Notes under the pieces: model-generated | Databases searched by the model: none | The model's input: the letters and a program-made list of their open reading frames with translations, nothing else | Told to the model about the DNA's origin: nothing | Position numbers and translations under genes: made by a program | Assembly: GCA_022510525.1 (NCBI GenBank) | Contig: JAFLTH010000028.1 | Span: forward strand, 1-34,021 | DNA length: 34,021 nucleotides | Direction: 5' to 3' | DNA from: Lachnospiraceae bacterium | GTDB lineage: Bacteria; Bacillota; Clostridia; Lachnospirales; Lachnospiraceae | In this document: one piece after another, positions 7,857 through 16,126 of the stretch | Layout: each line of letters begins with the position of its first letter | Position numbering within the stretch: position 1 is the first letter of the stretch

Positions 7857-8831
7857 TTATTCAGTTTTCAGTTCTTCAGTTCCAATAAGGTCCAGATTCC
7901 TCTCAAAAATAGTAGTCAGGCTCAGGCTCTCCTTGTATAAAAGAGCGGTTTCACCGTTAATTGAAATCTGTACTTTATTAATATTAGGCAGTTCTACAAG
8001 TGAATTGGTTATTGAATAAATCGTGACATCCGAGGTCACATTATAAGGCTGGGTTAAAAACGCTTCATCTAGGTTTACATAACATATCCTATCGTTTACG
8101 GTAACACTGATCACCTTGGTTTCAGGATTGATTGTTGGATAAGCCCCATCCGAAAGAGGACCCTCAATCAATTTCTCCACTACCAGTTTTTCCACTGAAA
8201 TATTACTGTTGTATTCTACATTTCTCTGGTTTTCTTCCACCAGTCTGTCACCGTTTTCATTGGCAAAATACAGGTGGAGATTTACCTTTTCATAAGTGTT
8301 GATCTCATCTCCCGCATTGTCAATAAACATATCCGCAGACATAGTACCTACTGCTACCCCGCCATTGTCCATTAGGGGCTCACCCTGTACGGTAAAAGAA
8401 ATATATCTTACATTTTCGACCTGTGACAAGGTTCTGACTATTGCCGCACGTATCAGCACTTCCTTGATACTGCCCATTTCTTTGTAGTCTCTGTCAAAGT
8501 TAAGGGTCAGCTGTTCACCGTCCCGGGTATACTCAAGCAGCTGAAAGTTTTCCGCAAGCGGCGCCTTGTATTCCATTCTGGATGGCATTGTGCCAAGCTG
8601 TGCTATAAGCTCATCCAGCAATTCTTCACCGTCTTCGGTGACAGTCCGATACTCACTTGAAACAACACGGGTTTCTTCATTGTTTACATAATACACTTCA
8701 TAGGTTCTGCCGTTGGTCTCATATTCGCCGTTGCCACAGGATGTAAGACTGCATAGGAGTGCAATGAAGAATATTGGAAATACTATTCTGAATATCTTGA
8801 ATAATTGAATTTGCGATAACTTAGGCTGCAT
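7857..8831 (-). CDS. Lipoprotein with two GerMN domains (LpqB-like)
   Basis: A 324-residue lipoprotein: hydrophobic N-terminus, lipobox L-T-S-C (C32), then two GerMN-type domains (about 65-170 and 205-310) with the characteristic VEKLVVEKLIEGP and NRICYVNL-like beta/alpha pattern (DRICYVNLDEAF here). GerMN domains occur in spore germination protein GerM and in actinobacterial LpqB. It should sit on the outer face of the membrane. It directly follows a histidine kinase gene, exactly as lpqB follows mtrB, where LpqB modulates kinase signalling. An accessory role for the kinase upstream is therefore the best inference. The start follows AAAGGAA. The domain call is strong; the regulatory role is by analogy. 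Confidence 0.82.
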   Translation of the reverse strand: MQPKLSQIQLFKIFRIVFPIFFIALLCSLTSCGNGEYETNGRTYEVYYVNNEETRVVSSEYRTVTEDGEELLDELIAQLGTMPSRMEYKAPLAENFQLLEYTRDGEQLTLNFDRDYKEMGSIKEVLIRAAIVRTLSQVENVRYISFTVQGEPLMDNGGVAVGTMSADMFIDNAGDEINTYEKVNLHLYFANENGDRLVEENQRNVEYNSNISVEKLVVEKLIEGPLSDGAYPTINPETKVISVTVNDRICYVNLDEAFLTQPYNVTSDVTIYSITNSLVELPNINKVQISINGETALLYKESLSLTTIFERNLDLIGTEELKTE

Positions 8832-8887
8832 TATAGTGTTCCTTTCGTTTTAATCAAGGTTGTGCTGATTAATGGCTCTTGCAAAAT

Positions 8888-10360
8888 CTATGACACCGCA
8901 ATATAAGTCAAGGGAATTTTTACCGTAAAAGTTGTTCCCTCGCCCTCCTCGCTGACTACCTTGATAGATCCTCTATGCATCAATATGGCGCTTCTTGTAA
9001 TTGCCAGTCCCAGTCCGGTACCGTCAATCTCTCTTGAGTGGGATTTATCCACACGGTAAAAACGCTCATAAATATGTTCTATTGATTCCTCCGGGATTCC
9101 GATTCCCGAATCCGCAACTTCAACCGTAAAGAACTGATGGTCGGCATCCAAAGTCACTTTAACCCAGCCATACTCTTTATTATATTTTATTGCATTTTCC
9201 ACCAGATTTGAAATAACGAGTGTTATTTTAACTTCGTCAATTTCCGCCGAAACAGGTCTGACGCTCTCATATACAAGTTCTATATTTTTCTTTAGGGCAA
9301 TGGGGCGGAGTCTTTTCATAATAAGCTCTACCAGCACATTTATATCTACCTGGGCAATATTTAAATCCGAAGATGTTCTGTCCATTTTGATAAGGGCAAG
9401 CAGGTCGTTTATAATCTTATCCTCCCTGTCAATTTCATCGGCAATATCTTCCATAAACTCACGATAAAGCTCTATCGGAACATCCTCCTGTCCACGAAGG
9501 GAATCCGCAAGCACCTTCATTGACGTAATTGGGGTTTTGAGCTCATGGGATACGTTTGATACAAATTCCTGTCTGGAATCATCAAGAACTTTCATACGGC
9601 TGAGCACCTTATTAAAAGCATCCCCGATATGCTCGGTCTCTAGACAGTCGGATACGGTGATAGGGTCATTGGTATAGCCTTCCTTAACCTGATTAAGGGC
9701 CTCCGTAATTTTCTCAAAGGGTCTTATTATCACATATGAAGCAAGCATGGATACAATGAAAACTATCAAAATAACCAAAACCTCCACAACAATGGCTTTT
9801 CTGTTCAGAATCGCCATTGTTGTGGCAATATAATCCGTAGATACGCTGGTCAACATAACTCCGCTGGCCAGATTAGGCTCCATAGGCTGTATTTCCGACG
9901 TATCAACTTCCAAACTTTCCATAATAGGTATTGTCATTTCGATGAAATTATTGGTAGAGTCATAATTACTGGTATTTACGCCTTTAAGGCAACGGATGAC
10001 CTCCTCTGATATAATCGTTTTTCCCTCGCTTATACCATAGGTGTCCTTAACTACCTTAAGGTTATTATTGATGATCAGAACCCTGCCGTCATAAAGATTT
10101 GAAAGCATATTAAGCTCCGCATCAATTACCTCGGAAGATGTGTCCTGTAAATAGCGGTAGGCAATCAGGTGGTTTGCCAGAATTTTCAGCTGTGTCTGCA
10201 CATCAGACGTACGCAGATCCACCGCCCGCTGTTCATAGTTTTTAAGAATTGCATATCGTGCTATCGTACTTGGAATGAAGCCGATAATAAAGACAATCAA
10301 AAAAATACGTATTTTAATACTACGCAGAAACTTTAATTTCTTTAAATTTATTTTAAGCAA
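8888..10360 (-). CDS. Sensor histidine kinase of the competence-locus two-component system
   Basis: A 490-residue membrane sensor kinase: helix 1 (about 16-38), an extracellular sensor domain (about 40-185), helix 2 (190-212), HAMP (about 213-265), HisKA with SHELKTP (H272), and HATPase with N box NLVENAIKYN (N389), G1 DSGIGIP (D417) and G2 GTGLGL (from 447). All catalytic motifs are intact. The layout is that of MtrB/WalK-type kinases, though no PAS domain is visible. The start is TTG at 10360, overlapping the response-regulator stop by 8 bases; AGG lies 8 bases before it. It is cotranscribed with its regulator and a GerMN lipoprotein. The signal it senses cannot be told from sequence. Confidence 0.9.
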   Translation of the reverse strand: MLKINLKKLKFLRSIKIRIFLIVFIIGFIPSTIARYAILKNYEQRAVDLRTSDVQTQLKILANHLIAYRYLQDTSSEVIDAELNMLSNLYDGRVLIINNNLKVVKDTYGISEGKTIISEEVIRCLKGVNTSNYDSTNNFIEMTIPIMESLEVDTSEIQPMEPNLASGVMLTSVSTDYIATTMAILNRKAIVVEVLVILIVFIVSMLASYVIIRPFEKITEALNQVKEGYTNDPITVSDCLETEHIGDAFNKVLSRMKVLDDSRQEFVSNVSHELKTPITSMKVLADSLRGQEDVPIELYREFMEDIADEIDREDKIINDLLALIKMDRTSSDLNIAQVDINVLVELIMKRLRPIALKKNIELVYESVRPVSAEIDEVKITLVISNLVENAIKYNKEYGWVKVTLDADHQFFTVEVADSGIGIPEESIEHIYERFYRVDKSHSREIDGTGLGLAITRSAILMHRGSIKVVSEEGEGTTFTVKIPLTYIAVS

Positions 10361-11039
10361 AGTAATAACCTACTCCCCATTTTGTATGTACATATATAGG
10401 CTCGCTGGGTGTCTCCTCGATTTTTTCCCTGAGCCGCCTTATGTGTACGTCAACAGTACGTACATCCCCCGGATAATCGCTGCCCCAGATGATGTTCAAA
10501 AGATTTTCTCTACTGTATACCTTGTTCGGATTTTTCATAAGCAGTTCCAATACTTCGAACTCCTTGGCTGTCAGATTGACCTCACGGTTCTTGATATATG
10601 CTCTCCTTCCGTCTAAGTCCAGCCTCATATCACGAATTTCAATCTCTCTGGAAGTATTTGATTCCTCTTTTTTGCCTCCGGTCCGGCGCATGATTGCTTT
10701 GATTCTTGCCTTTACCTCAAGAATATTAAAAGGTTTGGTGATATAGTCATCTGCTCCATACTCAAGACCAAGGATTTTATCCATATCCTCTCCCTTTGCA
10801 GTTAACATAACTATTGGGGTACTTGAAAATTCCCTTATCTGCTGGCACACTTCAAAACCGCTCATCTTAGGAAGCATAACATCCAGCAAAATCATATCAT
10901 ATTGGTTATTTTTCGCCAGTTCCAGGGCCTCTTCTCCGTCATAGGCACAGTCAACTTCCATTCCATCCTGCTCTAAGCTGAAACGGATTCCTTTAACTAT
11001 CAATTTTTCATCATCGACAACCAAGACTCTCTTTCCCAT
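10353..11039 (-). CDS. OmpR-family response regulator of the competence locus
   Basis: A 228-residue OmpR/PhoB-type regulator. The receiver domain (1-120) has the acidic pocket D9-D10, phosphoacceptor D53 in LLDVMLP, T80 and K102. The C-terminal winged helix (about 130-228) contains VDVHIRRLREKIE and ends in a WGVGYYF motif typical of MtrA/WalR relatives. The ATG follows GAGG at 7 bases. The kinase gene overlaps its 3' end by 8 bases, so they form a cognate pair. It should control transcription by binding direct repeats. Its location between comEA and comEC suggests DNA-uptake genes among its targets, which is inference. Confidence 0.92.
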   Translation of the reverse strand: MGKRVLVVDDEKLIVKGIRFSLEQDGMEVDCAYDGEEALELAKNNQYDMILLDVMLPKMSGFEVCQQIREFSSTPIVMLTAKGEDMDKILGLEYGADDYITKPFNILEVKARIKAIMRRTGGKKEESNTSREIEIRDMRLDLDGRRAYIKNREVNLTAKEFEVLELLMKNPNKVYSRENLLNIIWGSDYPGDVRTVDVHIRRLREKIEETPSEPIYVHTKWGVGYYFA

Positions 11040-11077
11040 TTTAATACCTCATTCTTACTCAACCTGCACAATCCAGT

Positions 11078-11743
11078 CTAATTCACAGTAATCTTGTCCT
11101 TTATTTTTTCATAGGTGCCTTCTTTGATTCCGCTCACCTTCATAATATCTTCAACAGAAGAAAAGCTCCCGTTTTCCTGTCTGTATTTCACAATGGCCGC
11201 TGCCTTGCCGGCTCCGATACCGCTTATCGCGCCAAGTTCGCTCTCAGATGCAGTATTTATGTTAACTAATCCGGTTTCACTCCCTGCACTCCCTGATTGC
11301 TCTGCTCCGGAAGTTTCGCTGCCAAAAGTATATGTTCCGTCCGCCTTAGCCGCCTCTATCTCTTCCATAGTCGGTATGACAAGACGTTCTCCGTCGGTCA
11401 GCTGTCCGGCTTGGTTTACATAATCCTCACAGGCATATTCGCTAAATCCGCCTGCCGCTTCAATTCCCTCAAAGACACGGCTGCCTGCTTCAAGTTCATA
11501 AACACCCGGAACTGCTACTGCTCCGCATATATGTACGTAAATCTTTTCTACATTCACGGTATCAGAGTCGGAATTCGATACCGGAACCGGATTTACGCTT
11601 TCTTCATTCTCATACACCGTCTCTGAATCGCTCAGTTCAAGCACAATATCTTCCTTACCGGTGCATGCGCTCAGCACAAATAATTGAAAGCAAAAGAGTA
11701 TTCCCAACTTACAAAACTTTTTTATCAATTTATGCATAATCAT
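11078..11743 (-). CDS. comEA: ComEA-like DNA receptor, lipoprotein form
   Basis: A 221-residue ComEA homologue that would bind double-stranded DNA outside the cell and hand it to ComEC. An SLBB domain (about 66-125, with HICGAVAVPGVYEL) is followed by a Ser/Gly/Glu-rich linker and a pair of helix-hairpin-helix motifs (about 158-221: LVNINTASESELGAISGIG). The N-terminus carries a lipobox-like L-S-A-C (C27) after a hydrophobic run, so anchoring by lipid is likely, whereas classic ComEA has a plain membrane helix. ATGs at 11743 and 11737 are both possible; the second is better spaced from AGGG. First gene of the competence run, 38 bases ahead of the response regulator. Confidence 0.88.
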   Translation of the reverse strand: MIMHKLIKKFCKLGILFCFQLFVLSACTGKEDIVLELSDSETVYENEESVNPVPVSNSDSDTVNVEKIYVHICGAVAVPGVYELEAGSRVFEGIEAAGGFSEYACEDYVNQAGQLTDGERLVIPTMEEIEAAKADGTYTFGSETSGAEQSGSAGSETGLVNINTASESELGAISGIGAGKAAAIVKYRQENGSFSSVEDIMKVSGIKEGTYEKIKDKITVN

Positions 11744-11844
11744 ATCCCTGCCTTTTTATTTATTTTTCTAATAAAATATAAAAGACTCAGGATATCCCCG
11801 CCTATAAACATGCACCGTATTCTAATTGTAAAATAAATTTTTCC

Positions 11845-12276
11845 CTATGTCCACTTAAAAATAATAATTCCTACAATTGCGATCCCCATACCGATAAACT
11901 TTCTCACTTCTATCGGCTGCTTCTCCACATTAAAGAGACCCATAAGCTCAATCAGGTATGCAACAATGAGCTGCGCAATCACAATTAACATGGATGCTTT
12001 TGCCGGTCCGAGCTGCTCCATAGCCTTAATTACCGTATAGGTTATAAAAGCTCCAATCGTACCTCCAAGCAGCATATATTTAGGCTGAACCTTCATAAGT
12101 GCGCCAAAGGATGAGCGGTCGCTTATAAACCATGCGCACAGACAGACTAAAAGTGCCGTAAACTGTACGAAAACATTTGCCACCCATATGCTTGATGATT
12201 TTGTAACCTCGGTATTAAATACACCCTGAATTGCCATAAATGCGCCGGATAGCAGCGCAATAAAAAAACCTATCAT
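11845..12276 (-). CDS. YdcZ-type (DUF606) DMT superfamily membrane protein
   Basis: A 143-residue, very hydrophobic protein with four to five membrane helices. Its start (GFFIALLSGAFMAIQGVFN) and ending (GIAIVGIIIFK) fit the YdcZ/DUF606 group of small drug/metabolite-type transporters, whose full versions are tandem repeats of this unit. This one is a single repeat and probably acts as a dimer. The substrate is unknown. AAGGAG lies 7 bases before the ATG. It reads leftwards like its neighbours but is separated from the upstream solute-binding gene by a large hairpin, so it is probably transcribed on its own. No clear terminator follows it. Confidence 0.75.
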   Translation of the reverse strand: MIGFFIALLSGAFMAIQGVFNTEVTKSSSIWVANVFVQFTALLVCLCAWFISDRSSFGALMKVQPKYMLLGGTIGAFITYTVIKAMEQLGPAKASMLIVIAQLIVAYLIELMGLFNVEKQPIEVRKFIGMGIAIVGIIIFKWT

Positions 12277-12315
12277 AAAATACTCCTTATTATAATAACT
12301 CTTTAATTAAGAAAA

Positions 12316-12383
12316 AGTACAAGATAAATTTCATATGATGAGTTTTCATGATGAAACTCATCCGCTGAATCTTATCTTGTACT
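12316..12383 (-). terminator. Large two-tier hairpin, probable terminator of the arg operon
   Basis: An outer 12-bp perfect stem (AGTACAAGATAA at 12316-12327 with TTATCTTGTACT at 12372-12383) encloses a 9-bp mismatched zone and an inner 9-bp stem (12337-12345 with 12354-12362). On the minus strand TTTTTC follows, fitting Rho-independent termination 40 bases after the stop at 12424. The plus strand also has a T-rich run (CTTTTTATT) 7 bases beyond, so it could work both ways. Confidence 0.65.
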
Positions 12384-12423
12384 ATCTTGTCCTTTTTATT
12401 CGGAAATATGCAATTCAAGTTAT

Positions 12424-13944
12424 TTATTCTTGTATTTCATCCTGTGCTTCCTCTTCAATCTCCTCCGGAACGTCTATATATTCCTCCGTATAATCCTCAC
12501 CGCTTATCTGGGTCATAATTTTTTCGGATAAGGATTTCAGCTCCCCATTGGCATCGTCACCGTCCCATATCCTTGCAAACGCAATCTCCATCTCCACCCA
12601 GTAATTACTGGTCTCTATCATCTTGGGATTCGGAATGGATTTCTGATATTCCGCCACAAAAGCTTCAGCATTTTGATTGGTAAATTCAACTCCTGATAGC
12701 GCCGGGAGTTTTCCGGTTCTGTCATAGAGATTGTCTACGTTATAACAGGATAAAAATGTCGCAAAATCGTTTGCTTCGTTTTTTCTTTCCGAATATCCGT
12801 TTACTACAACGCACTGCGTAACCGACAACGACCTGGATACAAGTTCTTCATTAACATCCGGTATCAATGAAGTTCCGTAATCATACTTAAACTCACCGTT
12901 TTCCTTTGCTTCCTCAATTTTGGCAAGTGCATCCGTGGTAACTACCGTATAAAGAATCTTACCTTCTATAAAATCCCTGAGAATGTCTGCATAACTGATT
13001 TCCACAGTATCAATTGAAAAAAACTGATTCAGATTCTGGTAAACCTTCATGCAGCGGATGGCGTCTTCATTATAAATATTAATAGACTTATCATTGTCTC
13101 CTGCCGCACCGCCCACATTAATATAATTTCCCACAAAGAAATAATTGTAAAAAATATCGGATACATCCCATTTGAATATTGCTTCCACCTGCTCGGGTGC
13201 ATCATATTCATCCGCAAAATTAAGTATATCGTCTATTGTCTTTGGAAGTACTTCCTCTACACGCGCTGCAACGGCAGCTTCATCAATTGTATTCTCTGCA
13301 TCAGAGAGTTCCTGCGCCTGTCCGGAGTCATTTTCCTCCGACGGCTCTATACGTTCTGCCTCTTCCTGAGCCGCTTCTCCCTGAGTTGCATCCATCTCAG
13401 CTTCTAACTGTGCACGTGCCCAATCTTCCATATAGGTTTTGTTATAAAGAAAAGAGCTTGTCTCAAAGTAAAAAGGATAAGCTATCTGTTTGTTATGATA
13501 GGTAACGGCATTAACTGCCGACTCCGGGAAAAAAACATCCATCCCTAAAACGCCCTCCGGCAGTCTGACTTCCGATGCCAAACCTGCCAAGTATGCTTTT
13601 TCCAAAGAATCGTTTCCTACAATATACAAATCCGGAATTTCCTCTGTATGAAGAGATGCCTGATTTATAGTCTCAAGGTATTCGGATCCCGATGTATACA
13701 CAGGAATGACACGTGTGTCATTTTGATATTCATTATATGAAACCGCCACACTGTTTAAATAATCTGTCAATGCATCATCCGTATACCATAAATATATAGT
13801 ATCTCTATGCCCGAAAATGGTATCATTGTATTCCCCGGCCTCACTTTCTGTCCTGTCAAGCAAGCCCATGCCGGCAGCCCCGTAAATGCCGCCAACCACA
13901 CAGATTATCAGTATAACGGTAATTATTCTTCCTTTCAACGTCAC
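12424..13944 (-). CDS. Membrane-anchored extracellular solute-binding protein, sugar ABC type
   Basis: A 506-residue protein of the family 1 (maltose-binding-like) extracellular solute-binding type. An N-terminal membrane helix (about 7-28) lacks a lipobox Cys, so it stays anchored as an uncleaved helix or is released. Fold-typical stretches include PDLYIVGNDSLEKAYLAG (104-121), AYPFYFETSSFLYNK (155-169) and LPKTIDDIL (233-241). Between the last two lies an acidic Glu/Ala-rich insertion (about 175-232), and the C-terminus is a Glu-rich tail. No permease or ATPase gene is nearby. The GTG start lies 2 bases after argD, with GGAG inside the argD end, so it is coupled to arginine genes. Ligand unknown; a sensor or scaffold role is possible. 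Confidence 0.75.
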   Translation of the reverse strand: MTLKGRIITVILIICVVGGIYGAAGMGLLDRTESEAGEYNDTIFGHRDTIYLWYTDDALTDYLNSVAVSYNEYQNDTRVIPVYTSGSEYLETINQASLHTEEIPDLYIVGNDSLEKAYLAGLASEVRLPEGVLGMDVFFPESAVNAVTYHNKQIAYPFYFETSSFLYNKTYMEDWARAQLEAEMDATQGEAAQEEAERIEPSEENDSGQAQELSDAENTIDEAAVAARVEEVLPKTIDDILNFADEYDAPEQVEAIFKWDVSDIFYNYFFVGNYINVGGAAGDNDKSINIYNEDAIRCMKVYQNLNQFFSIDTVEISYADILRDFIEGKILYTVVTTDALAKIEEAKENGEFKYDYGTSLIPDVNEELVSRSLSVTQCVVVNGYSERKNEANDFATFLSCYNVDNLYDRTGKLPALSGVEFTNQNAEAFVAEYQKSIPNPKMIETSNYWVEMEIAFARIWDGDDANGELKSLSEKIMTQISGEDYTEEYIDVPEEIEEEAQDEIQE

Positions 13945-13946
13945 TT

Positions 13947-15152
13947 CTATTTCTCCAATCTAGCCGATAAGCACTCTTCCAAAATCCCAATCATCTCGTC
14001 AACATGCTGTTTCCGAATAATAAGCGGCGGAAGAAAACGTATAATATTACTGCCTGCATTGATAAGTATGAGTCCCTTTTCCATTGCCATATTAATGATA
14101 TCTGCGACAGGTTCATTAAATACCAGTCCCTGCATCAGACCCATGCCGCGTCTTGTTTCTATTAAGGCTGCATACTTCCCTGCAAGCTCATTCAGTCTTT
14201 TTTCCAGATAAACGCTGATTTCCTTTACATTGTCAAGAACCTTCTCTTTTTCAAATAAATCAATAACCTTACAGATTGCCGCACATGCAAGCGGATTGCC
14301 GCCGTAGGTCGTTCCATGGTCTCCTGCTTTAAGCGAATTCTGACCTATACGCTCTGTCATCATAAATGCTCCAACCGGCACGCCGCAGCCAAGTGCCTTG
14401 GCTGTAGTCATAATATCGGGTTTTATGCCAAACTTCTGCCAGGCATACATATATCCGCTTCTTCCCATACCACATTGAATCTCATCCAGAATCAAAAGTA
14501 TATCGCGCTCTTCACATAATGCCTTAACTTTTTTAAGAAATTCCTCTTCAACCGGATGTATGCCGCCCTCACCCTGAACGGTTTCCAATAAAATAGCACA
14601 TGTTTTTTTATTCACATTGGAAAGTACGCTGTCAAAATCATTGAAATCGGCAAAACGTATATTCCCTATCATAGGCTCAAACGCTTCTCTGTAATGTGGA
14701 TTGCCGGTCACCGACAATGCTCCCATGGTCCTGCCATGGAACGAAATGTTCATCGCTATAATTTCATGGTCGGTAGTCCCGTCCTTAAGATAAGCATATT
14801 TCCTTGCCGTTTTAATTGCACCTTCAACCGCTTCGGCTCCGCTGTTTGTAAAAAACACCCTGTCCATTCCGGAAATCTGCTTTAACTTCTTAGCCGCCTC
14901 AATTGCCGGTACATTATAATAATAATTGGATGTGTGTATAAGTTTATCAATCTGAGCCTTCAGCGCATAATTATACTCTTTATTCTGATATCCAAGTGCA
15001 AACACCGCAATCCCGGATACGAAGTCCAGATATTTTTTACCCTCTATATCATACAAATATACACCCTCACCCTTATCAAAAACCACCTGATAACGGTTAT
15101 AGGTATGCAAAAGCGCCTCTTCCGCCTCGTTTATATAGTCCTGCATTTTCAT
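13947..15152 (-). CDS. argD: Acetylornithine aminotransferase
   Basis: A 401-residue class III PLP aminotransferase converting N-acetylglutamate semialdehyde plus glutamate to N-acetylornithine and 2-oxoglutarate. Visible features: NSGAEAVEGA (103-112), SFHGRTMGALS (137-147), LILDEIQCGMGR with D223, and the PLP lysine K252 in TTAKALGCGVPVGAF. Length and motifs are normal for ArgD. AGGAG lies 8 bases before the ATG. It follows argB by 42 bases in the argJ-argB-argD run. Ornithine or succinylornithine aminotransferase activity cannot be excluded from sequence alone, but the neighbours make ArgD the natural choice. Confidence 0.94.
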   Translation of the reverse strand: MKMQDYINEAEEALLHTYNRYQVVFDKGEGVYLYDIEGKKYLDFVSGIAVFALGYQNKEYNYALKAQIDKLIHTSNYYYNVPAIEAAKKLKQISGMDRVFFTNSGAEAVEGAIKTARKYAYLKDGTTDHEIIAMNISFHGRTMGALSVTGNPHYREAFEPMIGNIRFADFNDFDSVLSNVNKKTCAILLETVQGEGGIHPVEEEFLKKVKALCEERDILLILDEIQCGMGRSGYMYAWQKFGIKPDIMTTAKALGCGVPVGAFMMTERIGQNSLKAGDHGTTYGGNPLACAAICKVIDLFEKEKVLDNVKEISVYLEKRLNELAGKYAALIETRRGMGLMQGLVFNEPVADIINMAMEKGLILINAGSNIIRFLPPLIIRKQHVDEMIGILEECLSARLEK

Positions 15153-15194
15153 AGTAATTTCTCCTATCTTTCATAACCGGAACATTCTTCATAG

Positions 15195-16085
15195 CTATAT
15201 CATCTTCTCGTTATCTTCGATAATCGCCGTACCAACGCCATGATTTGTGAAAATCTCAAGAAGCAGACAATGGGGTATCCTTCCGTCCAGGATATGCACC
15301 CTGTTTACACCCTCTCTTATCGCATCCACACAGTTCATAAGTTTAGGCAGCATACCTCCTCCGATGTACCCGCTGTTTACAAGCTCCTCAGCCTGTGATG
15401 CGGTAAGTCGTGAAATAAAACTCGATTTATCGTTGACATCTCTGTACAGTCCCTCTATATCGGTGAGAAAAGCCAGTTTTTCGGCAGATACCGCCTTGGC
15501 AATGGCACAGGCTGCATCATCGGCATTAATATTATAGGATTCAAAATTATCACCCAAACCGATTGGCGCCACAATAGGAAGAAAATCTTTTTCCAGCAGA
15601 TCATAAAGCAGCTTGGGCTTCACTTCTCTGATATCTCCCACAAAGCCGATATCTTTACCGTCAACATACTTTTTATCGCATCTAAGAAGCCCTCCGTCTT
15701 TACCGCTGATGCCTACTGCCTTAACTCCCAGCTCCTGCACCATGCTTACAAGACTTTTATTTACCTTATTTAAGACCATTTCCGCTATTTCCATGGTCTC
15801 CGCATCAGTCACACGCAAGCCGTTTACAAACTCGCTTTCTTTACCGACCTTACCCAGCCAGCTGCTGATTTCCTTACCGCCGCCATGCACTATAATAGGC
15901 TTAAAACCTACCAGCTTAAGCAGGGTAACATCCTTTATGACATTTTTCTGCAGTTCTTCATTACTCATAGCACTGCCGCCGTATTTTACCACTATTATCT
16001 TACGGTTAAACTTCTGTATATAAGGAAGTGCCTCAACCAAAATCTCCGCCTTTTCCAGAATGCGGCTCATCTCTTTCTGTTCCAT
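15195..16085 (-). CDS. argB: Acetylglutamate kinase
   Basis: A 296-residue amino-acid-kinase family enzyme that phosphorylates N-acetylglutamate. VVKYGGSAM (K34), IVHGGGKEI (67-70 glycines) and NGLRVTD (R91) are all present, as is [14 protein letters not shown] near 190. A helical extension of about 20 residues precedes the ALPYIQ segment. In known enzymes such a helix builds the hexamer that arginine inhibits, so feedback control by arginine is likely, as expected for a pathway that recycles acetyl groups through ArgJ. It lies 41 bases after argJ and 42 before argD, in the same operon. Confidence 0.95.
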   Translation of the reverse strand: MEQKEMSRILEKAEILVEALPYIQKFNRKIIVVKYGGSAMSNEELQKNVIKDVTLLKLVGFKPIIVHGGGKEISSWLGKVGKESEFVNGLRVTDAETMEIAEMVLNKVNKSLVSMVQELGVKAVGISGKDGGLLRCDKKYVDGKDIGFVGDIREVKPKLLYDLLEKDFLPIVAPIGLGDNFESYNINADDAACAIAKAVSAEKLAFLTDIEGLYRDVNDKSSFISRLTASQAEELVNSGYIGGGMLPKLMNCVDAIREGVNRVHILDGRIPHCLLLEIFTNHGVGTAIIEDNEKMI

Positions 16086-16126
16086 TTTGTTTCTTACCTT
16101 TCCTAATTGTATATTACATCTATAAC

